DNA from: Caldalkalibacillus uzonensis
Lineage (GTDB): Bacteria > Bacillota > Bacilli > Caldalkalibacillales > Caldalkalibacillaceae
NCBI RefSeq assembly: GCF_030814135.1
Contig: NZ_JAUSUQ010000001.1
Location: 1 to 64,000, forward strand
Direction of reading: 5' to 3'
DNA: 64,000 nt
The translations under genes and the position numbers were made by a program. The notes under the pieces were generated by a model. It was given only the letters and a program-made list of their open reading frames with translations, searched no databases and was not told the DNA's origin. Shown piece by piece: positions 35,212 to 43,020 of this stretch. Position 1 is the first letter of the stretch; each line of letters begins with the position of its first letter.

Positions 35212-35652
35212 ATGGAGAAAACGGCATCCGTACAATCAACGACTCACCCGTACTTTAGACAAGTGCCAACATTTGAAGAGAGAAGTGAGTTGGGCAGAGA
35301 TGCCTTTTTAAGAATCTTAATTGCCCAATTGCGTTATCAGGATCCTTTAAATCCGATGGAAGACCGGGATTTTATTGCCCAGACGGCCCAATTCAGCAGT
35401 TTGGAACAGCTTATGGCCATCAATCAGACAATGCAGGACTTGACCTTTTCTCAACTTCAACAAACTTTAACTCATTATTCCCATCTCATTGGCAAAAAAG
35501 TTTACTGGGAGACAGACAGTAACAATAACAAGCAAAGCGGAGAGGGATATGTCAACGCTGTGTTTGTGAGAGATGGAGAAGTCATGGCTGAATTGGACAG
35601 TGGTAAAACAATTGCGCTTAAACATGTGTACCGGGTAGAACAGGCAGAGTGA
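35212..35652 (+). CDS. flgD: Flagellar hook assembly scaffold FlgD
   Basis: A 146-residue hook cap protein. The N-terminal signature is LGRDAFLRILIAQLRYQDPL followed by NPMEDRDFIAQTAQFSSLEQ, highly specific to FlgD. The C-terminal part is short, without the large tandem domains of enterobacterial FlgD, as in Bacilli. ATG 35212 follows GGAGGAG; an earlier in-frame ATG (35188) has no ribosome site. Confidence 0.95.
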   Translation: MEKTASVQSTTHPYFRQVPTFEERSELGRDAFLRILIAQLRYQDPLNPMEDRDFIAQTAQFSSLEQLMAINQTMQDLTFSQLQQTLTHYSHLIGKKVYWETDSNNNKQSGEGYVNAVFVRDGEVMAELDSGKTIALKHVYRVEQAE

Positions 35653-35690
35653 TGATTACTTTATTACAGTGATGAAAGGAGTTATGTCTC

Positions 35691-36563
35691 ATGTTACGTT
35701 CCATGTATTCTGGTGTATCAGGTATGAAAGGGTTCCAAACCAAGCTAGATGTGATTGGGAACAACATTGCTAACGTCAATACCGTTGGCTACAAAAAAAG
35801 CCGGGTGATGTTTCAGGATGTGCTTAGTCAAAATTTATCGGGTGTTTCCGCCCCAGAAGAGGGAACCCGCGGAGGGGTTAATCCACGGCAAGTGGGTTTA
35901 GGTGTCCAAATTGGAGCAATCGATACCCTTCACACACCGGGCTCACCTATGACCACAGGGGTATTAACTGATTTAGCCATTGCCGGAGACGGGTTCTTTT
36001 TGGTGGTACCTCCCGGAATGGATCCTAATGACGGAAACTATTATCTAACCAGAGCCGGTAATTTTACTCTTGATGCGGAAGGACAGTTGGTGACGTCTGA
36101 TGGTTATCTAGTGCTTGGCTTTGACGTTGATGACGATGGAAACGCCATTAATAGCCCTATTTCCATCCGAATCGATCCGGATGCTGATTTTGTTGCTTAT
36201 GACATTACACGCAATGGAAATGTAATAGGTTATCTTGAGGATGGTACATCTGAGGTCATTGCTGTTATTGCCCTTGGTTTAGTCAATAATCCTGGCGGTC
36301 TGAGAAAGATAGGCGGTTCACTTTATGAGATGACTGCAAACGCCCATCCCGATGGAGCGTTAGTATGGGGACAAAACCTAGGAACGATTGATAGTCTTGG
36401 TGTAACGACGGAGATCATCTCCGGTATGCTGGAGATGTCCAATGTGGACCTGACAGAGGAATTTACGGAAATGATCATTGCCCAGCGCGGGTTCCAGGCC
36501 AACTCCCGCATTATTACCACATCAGATGAGATCCTGCAGGAAGTTGTCAATCTGAAGCGCTAA
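35691..36563 (+). CDS. flgE: Flagellar hook protein FlgE (FlgG-like)
   Basis: A 290-residue protein. N-terminal rod/hook motif MYSGVSGMKGFQTKLDVIGN with NIANVNTVGYKKSR, centre LAIAGDGFFLV and NYYLTRAGNFTLD, and C-terminal VDLTEEFTEMIIAQRGFQAN. In B. subtilis the gene at this place encodes the hook protein (formerly called FlgG); this one is slightly longer. By sequence alone FlgE and FlgG are hard to separate. ATG follows AAAGGAGT. Confidence 0.92.
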   Translation: MLRSMYSGVSGMKGFQTKLDVIGNNIANVNTVGYKKSRVMFQDVLSQNLSGVSAPEEGTRGGVNPRQVGLGVQIGAIDTLHTPGSPMTTGVLTDLAIAGDGFFLVVPPGMDPNDGNYYLTRAGNFTLDAEGQLVTSDGYLVLGFDVDDDGNAINSPISIRIDPDADFVAYDITRNGNVIGYLEDGTSEVIAVIALGLVNNPGGLRKIGGSLYEMTANAHPDGALVWGQNLGTIDSLGVTTEIISGMLEMSNVDLTEEFTEMIIAQRGFQANSRIITTSDEILQEVVNLKR

Positions 36564-36604
36564 GATAGGCCATTTTTGGCGCAGGGTACAAACATGACTG
36601 CTGT

Positions 36605-36636
36605 AAAGGAGGGGTGAGCCAGGGACCCAAGCCTGG
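36605..36636 (+). promoter_or_regulatory. Distant ribosome site with hairpin ahead of swrD
   Basis: A strong AAAGGAGGGG (36605-36614) lies 36 bases before the swrD ATG at 36651, with no usable in-frame start nearby. CCAGG (36619-36623) and CCTGG (36632-36636) form a small hairpin between them. Folding would shorten the gap, so translation of swrD may depend on this structure. Confidence 0.4.
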
Positions 36637-36650
36637 TTTGCTGTATACCC

Positions 36651-36896
36651 ATGATAAAGCTAACAAAGCTGAACAAACAGACGTTTTATCTCAATGCCAT
36701 CTATATTGAGCGGGTTGATTCCACGCCGGATACAGTGATTACACTGATCAACGGCCGAAAAATCATTGTCTTGGAGTCAGCTGGAGAGGTGACCCAGCTC
36801 GTCACCGAATACTATCGTCAGGCCGGTATGATCCGGCAGATCATCAAAGAAGGGTTGCCTTCCAGCAGCCTTCACGAAGATGACGCTCAAAACTAG
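36651..36896 (+). CDS. swrD: Swarming motility protein SwrD (FlbD family)
   Basis: An 81-residue protein matching FlbD/SwrD: MIKLTKLNKQTFYLNAIYIE, then TPDTVITLINGRKIIVLES. In B. subtilis SwrD raises flagellar power needed for swarming, probably through stators. It lies in the expected place before the switch genes, but fliL, which normally follows, is absent: fliM begins 20 bases after the stop. The ribosome site is unusually distant. Confidence 0.92.
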   Translation: MIKLTKLNKQTFYLNAIYIERVDSTPDTVITLINGRKIIVLESAGEVTQLVTEYYRQAGMIRQIIKEGLPSSSLHEDDAQN

Positions 36897-36916
36897 GTCA
36901 AAGGGAGGTTAATCCC

Positions 36917-37909
36917 TTGTCAGATGTTTTGTCACAAAAAGAGATTGACGATTTGCTGAGTGCCCTTTCTACGGGAGAAATGAATGTGGATGAGTTAAAA
37001 AAAACAGAGGAGAAACGGATAAAAACTTATGACTTTAAACGGGCACTCCGCTTTTCCAAAGATCAAATCCGCAGCTTGACCAGAATCTATGAGAATTATG
37101 CCCGGACGTTAACCACTTACTTCTCAGCCCAGCTGCGCACGTTTGTTGAAATCTCTGTTGAATCTGTGGAGCAGCTGCCCTACGAGGAGTTTATCCGTTC
37201 TGTGCCCAGTATGACCATCCTGAATGTGTTTCATGCTTCGCCTTTGGAAGGACGGTTACTGATGGAGATCAATCCCAATATTGCTTATACGATGCTGGAC
37301 CGGATACTGGGGGGAATTGGTACCAGTCCGTCCAATATTGGCAACTTGACTGAGATTGAAAGCAATGTGATGGAGCGCATCTTCAACGGGGCTATCGAGC
37401 GCTTGCCGGAAGCATTTAAATCAATTGTTGAACTGGCACCAACGATAGAGTTCATGGAAACTAATCCTCAGTTTTTACAGATTGTGTCTCCTAATGAGAC
37501 GGTAGCAGTGGTCTCCTTGAATACCAAAATTGGTGAAGTGACCGGTATGATTAATTTTTGTTTGCCTCATGTGGTACTGGAGCCAATTATTCCCAAACTG
37601 ACGGCCCAGCACTGGTTTGCTGCCCAAAAGAAGGCCCGTGAACCAAAAGAGGTTGAACTGCTGCGCAAAAAAGTCAAAAAAACGTCCCTTCCCTTAGTCG
37701 TGGATTTAGGTTATTCACTGCTTAGTGTGGGAGAATTTCTTAAACTTGATGTGGGCGATGTGATCCGTTTGAATGAAACAGTGGATGATCCACTGATTGT
37801 CAAAGTGGGTCAAAAACCAAAGTTTAGGGCCCAACCTGGCACCTGCCGCGGTAGGATGGCTGTTCGCATTACGGAATTGATCAGAGAGGAGGACGAAGAT
37901 GGCGAGTGA
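36917..37909 (+). CDS. fliM: Flagellar motor switch protein FliM
   Basis: A 330-residue C-ring protein. The N-terminal CheY-binding peptide LSQKEIDDLLSALSTGE is followed by the CheC-like middle domain (YDFKRALRFSKDQIRSLTRI, ENYARTLTTYFSAQLRTFVE) and a C-terminal SpoA domain (LPLVVDLGYSLLSVGEFLKL). Start TTG 36917 follows GGGAGG. It binds phospho-CheY and sets rotation bias. Overlaps fliY by eleven bases. Confidence 0.97.
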   Translation: MSDVLSQKEIDDLLSALSTGEMNVDELKKTEEKRIKTYDFKRALRFSKDQIRSLTRIYENYARTLTTYFSAQLRTFVEISVESVEQLPYEEFIRSVPSMTILNVFHASPLEGRLLMEINPNIAYTMLDRILGGIGTSPSNIGNLTEIESNVMERIFNGAIERLPEAFKSIVELAPTIEFMETNPQFLQIVSPNETVAVVSLNTKIGEVTGMINFCLPHVVLEPIIPKLTAQHWFAAQKKAREPKEVELLRKKVKKTSLPLVVDLGYSLLSVGEFLKLDVGDVIRLNETVDDPLIVKVGQKPKFRAQPGTCRGRMAVRITELIREEDEDGE

Positions 37910-39077
37910 TATGCTGTCCCAAGAGGAGATTGACGCCCTTCTAAGACAGAATGAGGACAATGAAGATCAGAATGAAAAGGGGATGAGTGGAGAAGTAAAC
38001 GAGTATTTGTCTTCCTTTGAACAGGATGCGTTCGGGGAGATTGGAAATATATCTTTCGGCAGTGCTTCTACAGCTTTGTCAACGCTGTTGAACCAAAAGG
38101 TGGATATTACCACACCTCGGATCTCACTTTTGCATACTGATCGCTTGGAGGAAGAGTTTCCTAAGCCTCATGTGGCCGTTCATGTGAATTACACAGAGGG
38201 ATTTAAAGGGTTAAATTTGCTGGTGATAAAGATGGAAGATGCTTGTATTATTGCAGATCTCATGATGGGAGGTGACGGGACCAACCCTGACCCGGAACTG
38301 AATGAGATTCATACCAGTGCCATTCAGGAAGCGATGAACCAAATGATGGGGTCAGCAGCAACATCCCTGTCCACCATTTTTAACAAACGGATTGATATCT
38401 CCCCTCCTGGCATTGATATCTTTGATGTATCCAGTCCAGATTTTAAGCATCCAATCCTGGAAGAAAAGATATTGCTTAAAGTTGCTTTTAAAATGTGTGT
38501 TGGGGAGCTGATCGACTCGGAGATTATGCAATTAATCCCTATCCCCTTTTCCAAAGAGATGGTTCAGTTACTTATGAACCCGGGAGAGTCTCAAGAAAAA
38601 CAGGTGTCATCTGCAGGTGAACCTAACCAAACCATACATAATGGTGACCGGCAAACAGGAAGTCCAAACGCCACTCAAGCTGAAAAGCATGTAAGTGAGT
38701 CAAATTTAGGCAGTTCTCAAATGTCCAGCTCAGTCCAAAAGAATAACAGGACTCAACAACCCTCAGTCCAACCTGTTGAATTTGCCGAATTTGACAGTAA
38801 AGCTTCGCTTACTTCCCAGCCCAAAAATCTGGAGTTATTGATGGATATTCCTTTGCAGGTTACGGTAGAACTGGGACGGACCAAGCGCTCTATTAAAGAA
38901 ATTTTAGAACTGTCTCCCGGTTCTATCCTCGAATTGGACAAGCTGGCAGGTGAACCTGTGGACATTCTCATTAACAACAAACCCATTGCCAAGGGTGAAG
39001 TGGTGGTTATCGAAGAAAATTTCGGTGTACGGGTAACTGAAATATTAAGCCAGTGGGACCGTCTCAAAAAAATATAA
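37899..39077 (+). CDS. fliY: Motor switch phosphatase FliY
   Basis: A 392-residue protein. A FliM-like N-terminal peptide MLSQEEIDALLRQN precedes a CheC-type phosphatase domain with both active-site motifs, FGEIGNISFGSASTALS and SAIQEAMNQMMGSAATSLS (Glu and Asn in each). A disordered Ser/Gln/Asn-rich linker (about residues 225-300) leads to a FliN-like SpoA domain (MDIPLQVTVELGRTKRSIKE). It dephosphorylates CheY-P at the C ring and replaces FliN. ATG follows GAGGAGG. Confidence 0.96.
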   Translation: MASDMLSQEEIDALLRQNEDNEDQNEKGMSGEVNEYLSSFEQDAFGEIGNISFGSASTALSTLLNQKVDITTPRISLLHTDRLEEEFPKPHVAVHVNYTEGFKGLNLLVIKMEDACIIADLMMGGDGTNPDPELNEIHTSAIQEAMNQMMGSAATSLSTIFNKRIDISPPGIDIFDVSSPDFKHPILEEKILLKVAFKMCVGELIDSEIMQLIPIPFSKEMVQLLMNPGESQEKQVSSAGEPNQTIHNGDRQTGSPNATQAEKHVSESNLGSSQMSSSVQKNNRTQQPSVQPVEFAEFDSKASLTSQPKNLELLMDIPLQVTVELGRTKRSIKEILELSPGSILELDKLAGEPVDILINNKPIAKGEVVVIEENFGVRVTEILSQWDRLKKI

Positions 39078-39116
39078 GCTTTAACACGGGATGAAATAGG
39101 TAAGGAGGAAGCTGAA

Positions 39117-39476
39117 ATGGGAAAAATTCTTGTTGTCGACGATGCTGCTTTCATGCGCATGATGATCAAAGATATTTTGACCAAAAACGGTTATGAAGTG
39201 GTAGGAGAAGCCGCTGACGGCCAACAGGCTGTAGAGCAATATTCGGAATTAAAACCGGATTTAGTCACAATGGATATTACTATGCCCGAAATGGATGGCA
39301 TCACAGCATTGAAAAAAATAAAAGAGATAGATCCTGAAGCAAAGGTGGTCATGTGTTCAGCAATGGGACAACAAGCGATGGTGATTGATGCTATCCAGGC
39401 AGGGGCAAAAGACTTTATTGTCAAACCTTTTCAGGCAGACCGGGTGCTGGAAGCCATAAAAAAAGTGATAGGATAA
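39117..39476 (+). CDS. cheY: Chemotaxis response regulator CheY
   Basis: A 119-residue single receiver domain. Acidic pocket in ILVVDDAAFMRMMI, phospho-acceptor Asp in PDLVTMDITMPEMDG, switch residues in VVMCSAMGQQ and the invariant Lys in FIVKPFQADRVLEAI. It carries the signal from CheA to FliM/FliY. ATG follows AAGGAGG. Confidence 0.97.
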   Translation: MGKILVVDDAAFMRMMIKDILTKNGYEVVGEAADGQQAVEQYSELKPDLVTMDITMPEMDGITALKKIKEIDPEAKVVMCSAMGQQAMVIDAIQAGAKDFIVKPFQADRVLEAIKKVIG

Positions 39477-39486
39477 GGGATAGCAG

Positions 39487-40119
39487 ATGCTAAGCAAGTG
39501 TTATTTGGGGTTGTGCTTACTTGTAGTAGTGGCTTGCGGGATTACTTTTGTTCTGGCGGAAGGTGTGCAAGCCACCTCAGAAACAACACAAGTGGGCGAA
39601 ACAAGCGAGCAAATTGAATTGCCTGACCAAAGCAAAGCATTGGGCCGGATGATGATTCAGGTCGTGGTTTACACCCTGCTTGTTATAGGCCTCATTGTGT
39701 TATTCGTCCGTTTTTTGGGTAAACGGCAGCAGAAGTTAGGCTACCACCAGTTGTTTCAGCACATGGGGGGCACTTCGCTGGGGCCCAATAAATCCCTTCA
39801 ACTAATCAAAGTGGGAGATAAAATCTATCTGCTTGGTGTTAGTGAGCAGATAACGCTCATTAAAGAGATAGATGATCCCGCTGAAATTGAACGGATCGAA
39901 GCGGACAGGGAGAAACAGCAGGTATTCTTGCAGACGCCTGTTTTAGAGCGGTGGAAGTACTCGCTGGATCAATGGCGAAACCAAAAAGAAGATTCACATT
40001 TCCATTCACTGCTGAAGAGGAGTTTACAGAACCAGCAAGTGATGCGCGAACAGTACCAGCGTCATTTGCATCAAGGACATTCCGCTGATGTAAGTGGCCG
40101 GGGAAAAAAAGAGGGTTGA
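39487..40119 (+). CDS. fliO: Flagellar export protein FliO (FliZ)
   Basis: A 210-residue protein with an N-terminal signal-like segment, a periplasm-side acidic stretch, one strong membrane helix (MIQVVVYTLLVIGLIVLFVR) and a cytoplasmic FliO domain (GTSLGPNKSLQLIKVGDKIY with LLGVSEQITLIKEI). It helps FliP assembly. Position between cheY and fliP equals fliZ of B. subtilis. It has its own start behind AAGGGAT. Confidence 0.88.
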   Translation: MLSKCYLGLCLLVVVACGITFVLAEGVQATSETTQVGETSEQIELPDQSKALGRMMIQVVVYTLLVIGLIVLFVRFLGKRQQKLGYHQLFQHMGGTSLGPNKSLQLIKVGDKIYLLGVSEQITLIKEIDDPAEIERIEADREKQQVFLQTPVLERWKYSLDQWRNQKEDSHFHSLLKRSLQNQQVMREQYQRHLHQGHSADVSGRGKKEG

Positions 40120-40124
40120 GGTAA

Positions 40125-40835
40125 GTGATAGACATGTTAATAGCACAAACAACCGGTGCACTGATCCCAGGTCTTAATCTAGAAATTGGCGCATCAACAG
40201 ATCCTGAAGATGTTGCACTGACACTGCAACTCTTAGCATTATTGACAATTCTGTCGTTGGCTCCTGCCATTTTGATCATGATGACCTGTTTCACCAGGAT
40301 TGTGGTCGTGCTGGGTTTTGTGAGAATGTCACTCGCCACGCAGACCATGCCGCCCAACCAAGTGTTGATCGGCTTGGCCCTTTTCCTAACTTTTTTCGTC
40401 ATGGCACCAGTATTTGGGGAAATTAATGAAAATGCTCTACAGCCTTATTTATCAGGTGAGATTAGTCAAGAGGAGGCGTTTAATCTGGCCGTCGGCCCCA
40501 TTAAGGAGTTTATGGCCCAACATACACGGGAAAAAGATCTGGCTCTGTTTCTCAGATATGTGGATGAGGAACAACCTGAATCAGTCCAGGATATCCCTTT
40601 GACCGCCCTTGTTCCTGCCTTTGCCATTAGTGAGTTGAAAACTGCTTTTCAAATTGGCTTTATGATTTTTATTCCTTTTTTGATTATCGATATGATTGTG
40701 GCCAGCACCCTGATGTCAATGGGCATGATGATGCTGCCGCCTGTAATCATCTCCCTGCCGTTTAAAATCTTATTGTTCGTACTGGTTGACGGCTGGTACC
40801 TCGTGGTAGAATCGCTGCTGTTCAGCTTTCGCTAA
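40125..40835 (+). CDS. fliP: Flagellar export gate protein FliP
   Basis: A 236-residue core export-gate protein. Signature blocks are LAPAILIMMTCFTRIVVVLG and FVRMSLATQTMPPNQVLIGL, and near the end FLIIDMIVASTLMSMGMMML. Four membrane segments with an N-terminal signal-like region. GTG 40125 behind GAGGT or the ATG three codons later may be used. With FliQ and FliR it forms the helical gate. Confidence 0.96.
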   Translation: MIDMLIAQTTGALIPGLNLEIGASTDPEDVALTLQLLALLTILSLAPAILIMMTCFTRIVVVLGFVRMSLATQTMPPNQVLIGLALFLTFFVMAPVFGEINENALQPYLSGEISQEEAFNLAVGPIKEFMAQHTREKDLALFLRYVDEEQPESVQDIPLTALVPAFAISELKTAFQIGFMIFIPFLIIDMIVASTLMSMGMMMLPPVIISLPFKILLFVLVDGWYLVVESLLFSFR

Positions 40836-40853
40836 GGTAGGTGCACGAAACGG

Positions 40854-41123
40854 ATGACACCCCAGTTGGTTTTGGATTTGGCCCAAAATGCGGTTTTCAC
40901 CATTCTGCTAGTGGCTGGCCCCATGCTGCTGATGGCGCTTGGGGTGGGTTTGTTGGTCAGTATTTTTCAAGCGACAACACAGATTCAGGAACAAACGTTA
41001 GCTTTTATTCCTAAGATTGTGGCTGTGCTTCTATCATTAGTTATTTTTGGACCTTGGATGTTGTCTGTGATTTTGGACTTTACCAATCAGTTGTGGCAAA
41101 ACTTACACCTCATTGTAGGATGA
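40854..41123 (+). CDS. fliQ: Flagellar export gate protein FliQ
   Basis: An 89-residue protein with two membrane helices. Signature: LLVAGPMLLMALGVGLLVSI then FQATTQIQEQTLAFIPKIVA, highly typical of FliQ. ATG 40854 follows AGGTAGGTG and lies 18 bases after fliP. Confidence 0.96.
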   Translation: MTPQLVLDLAQNAVFTILLVAGPMLLMALGVGLLVSIFQATTQIQEQTLAFIPKIVAVLLSLVIFGPWMLSVILDFTNQLWQNLHLIVG

Positions 41124-41130
41124 GTGATCA

Positions 41131-41907
41131 ATGCTGTTAGAGTGGCTTAATCTTTTGCCGGTTTTTTTGTTGATCCTGGTTCGTCTGACCACCTTTTTTG
41201 TGGCGGCCCCTCTGTTTTCCATGCAAGGGGTGCCGCACATGTTTAAAATCGGGCTGGCTTGTTTTATCGCCTTAGTCTCTTTAACCTCCATTGAAGTGGG
41301 TGACCCGATTCCTTGGGACCTGAGCTTCCTTTTCTATGTTGGCAAAGAAGCACTGGTTGGCTTGGCTTTGGGCTTTGTTGCCGCTCTTGTGATCTATACG
41401 GTTCAGGTGGCTGGAGCGTTTATCGATTTTCAGATGGGCTTTCTCATTGCCAATCTCGTTGATCCCCAAACGGGGGCCCAGGTCCCCATTATTGGTAATC
41501 TGAAATACTTTTTGACCCTCTTGTTTTTATTATCTGTAGATGCACACCATTTATTGATTGAGGGGGTTATCCGCAGTTATCAGTTGGTACCCATTGATCA
41601 GTATATGGTGGAGATAGGTTCAGCAGGGGTAGCCCAATTAATGACCCATGTGTTTGTACAGATGTTTGTGGTAGCGCTCTTAATTGCCTTGCCAGTCGTA
41701 GGTGCCTTATTTCTCGTTGATATTTCACTGGGCATTCTGGCCCGAACCGTACCGCAAATCAACGTGTTTGTGGTCGGGTTGCCTTTAAAGATATTTAGCG
41801 GTTTTGTGTTGATCTTAATTACATTGCCAGGTTTTTTCTATCTTTTGCATCGTCTGGTTGGGGAGATGGTTAACACCATGGGCCAACTGTTAAGAGTGTT
41901 AGGGTGA
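41131..41907 (+). CDS. fliR: Flagellar export gate protein FliR
   Basis: A 258-residue polytopic protein with six or more hydrophobic segments. Recognised by LVRLTTFFVAAPLFSMQGVP, GFVAALVIYTVQVAGAFIDF and NVFVVGLPLKIFSGFVLILI. It completes the FliPQR gate. Seven bases separate it from fliQ and six from flhB. Confidence 0.95.
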   Translation: MLLEWLNLLPVFLLILVRLTTFFVAAPLFSMQGVPHMFKIGLACFIALVSLTSIEVGDPIPWDLSFLFYVGKEALVGLALGFVAALVIYTVQVAGAFIDFQMGFLIANLVDPQTGAQVPIIGNLKYFLTLLFLLSVDAHHLLIEGVIRSYQLVPIDQYMVEIGSAGVAQLMTHVFVQMFVVALLIALPVVGALFLVDISLGILARTVPQINVFVVGLPLKIFSGFVLILITLPGFFYLLHRLVGEMVNTMGQLLRVLG

Positions 41908-41913
41908 CAACTG

Positions 41914-43005
41914 ATGGACAAACAGCGCCTGCCACTGCAATTTTTTGCTGAGGATTCACAAGAAAAAACAGAAAAAGCAACGCCCAGAAAAAGGGAAGAA
42001 GTCCGGCGCAAAGGACAGGTGGCCAAAAGTTCTGAAGTGCCAACAGCCCTTATTTTACTGTTTGTGTTTATCTTACTTTTTTTTATTGGAGAATGGATGT
42101 TGACCCAGTTTAAGGCCTTGTATGTTAAAAGCCTCACTCAATATATCCACCAGGAAGTCACAGTGCAGATGATTCCCGTTATTTTTCAGGAACTTTCCTT
42201 TCAAGCAGCTAAAGTCACAGCACCGGTGATGCTGATGGCGCTGGTGGCCGGAGTCCTGGGCAATTACATCCAAGTCGGGTTTCTCTTTTCCACAGAGCCA
42301 TTGAAAATGAAATTGGAACGTATCAATCCCCTTAAAGGGTTTAAACGTATTTTTTCCACCCGGGCCCTGGTCGAGTTGTTAAAATCACTGATTAAGGTCA
42401 CACTGGTCGGAACCGTGGTTTTTACGCTGCTTATGTATCGCCGGGAAGACATCTTTCAACTTTCTCAAGCAGGGGTGGGAGAAGCACTGGCCTTATTGGG
42501 CAGGTACACCTTTCAGCTCGGTCTGAGTGTGGCTATTGTCTTACTGGTTTTATCCATGCTTGATTATCTTTACCAAAAATATGAGTTCGAAAAAAATATT
42601 CGTATGTCCAAACAGGAAATGAAGGATGAGCATAAGCGGACAGAAGGGGATCCTTTGATCAAATCTAAAATCAAAGAGCGGCAGCGGCAAATGGCCATGA
42701 GACGAATGATGCAGCAAGTTCCTCTGGCTGATGTGATTCTGACCAACCCCACCCATTATGCTGTAGCCTTAAAATACGATGCAGAGCAAATGGATGCCCC
42801 ACGGGTGGTAGCCAAAGGCACAGGATTTGTTGCTTTAAAAATTAAAGAAATTGGTGAGGCGCACGGTGTCACTGTAGTGGAAAACAAACACCTGGCCCGT
42901 GCTCTGTATGCTCAGGTGGAAATTGGTGAAGAAATTCCTGAACATCTCTTTCAGGCCGTGGCCGAAGTGCTTGCTTATGTGTATCGCCTGAAGGGCAAAG
43001 TTTAA
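41914..43005 (+). CDS. flhB: Flagellar export switch protein FlhB
   Basis: A 363-residue protein. The N-terminal TEKATPRKREEVRRKGQVAK motif is followed by four membrane helices and the cytoplasmic domain with the self-cleavage site in VILTNPTHYAVALKYD (cut after Asn of NPTH). It controls the hook-to-filament substrate switch together with FliK. All cleavage residues are intact. Confidence 0.97.
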   Translation: MDKQRLPLQFFAEDSQEKTEKATPRKREEVRRKGQVAKSSEVPTALILLFVFILLFFIGEWMLTQFKALYVKSLTQYIHQEVTVQMIPVIFQELSFQAAKVTAPVMLMALVAGVLGNYIQVGFLFSTEPLKMKLERINPLKGFKRIFSTRALVELLKSLIKVTLVGTVVFTLLMYRREDIFQLSQAGVGEALALLGRYTFQLGLSVAIVLLVLSMLDYLYQKYEFEKNIRMSKQEMKDEHKRTEGDPLIKSKIKERQRQMAMRRMMQQVPLADVILTNPTHYAVALKYDAEQMDAPRVVAKGTGFVALKIKEIGEAHGVTVVENKHLARALYAQVEIGEEIPEHLFQAVAEVLAYVYRLKGKV

Positions 43006-43020
43006 GGAGGAGGATTATCA

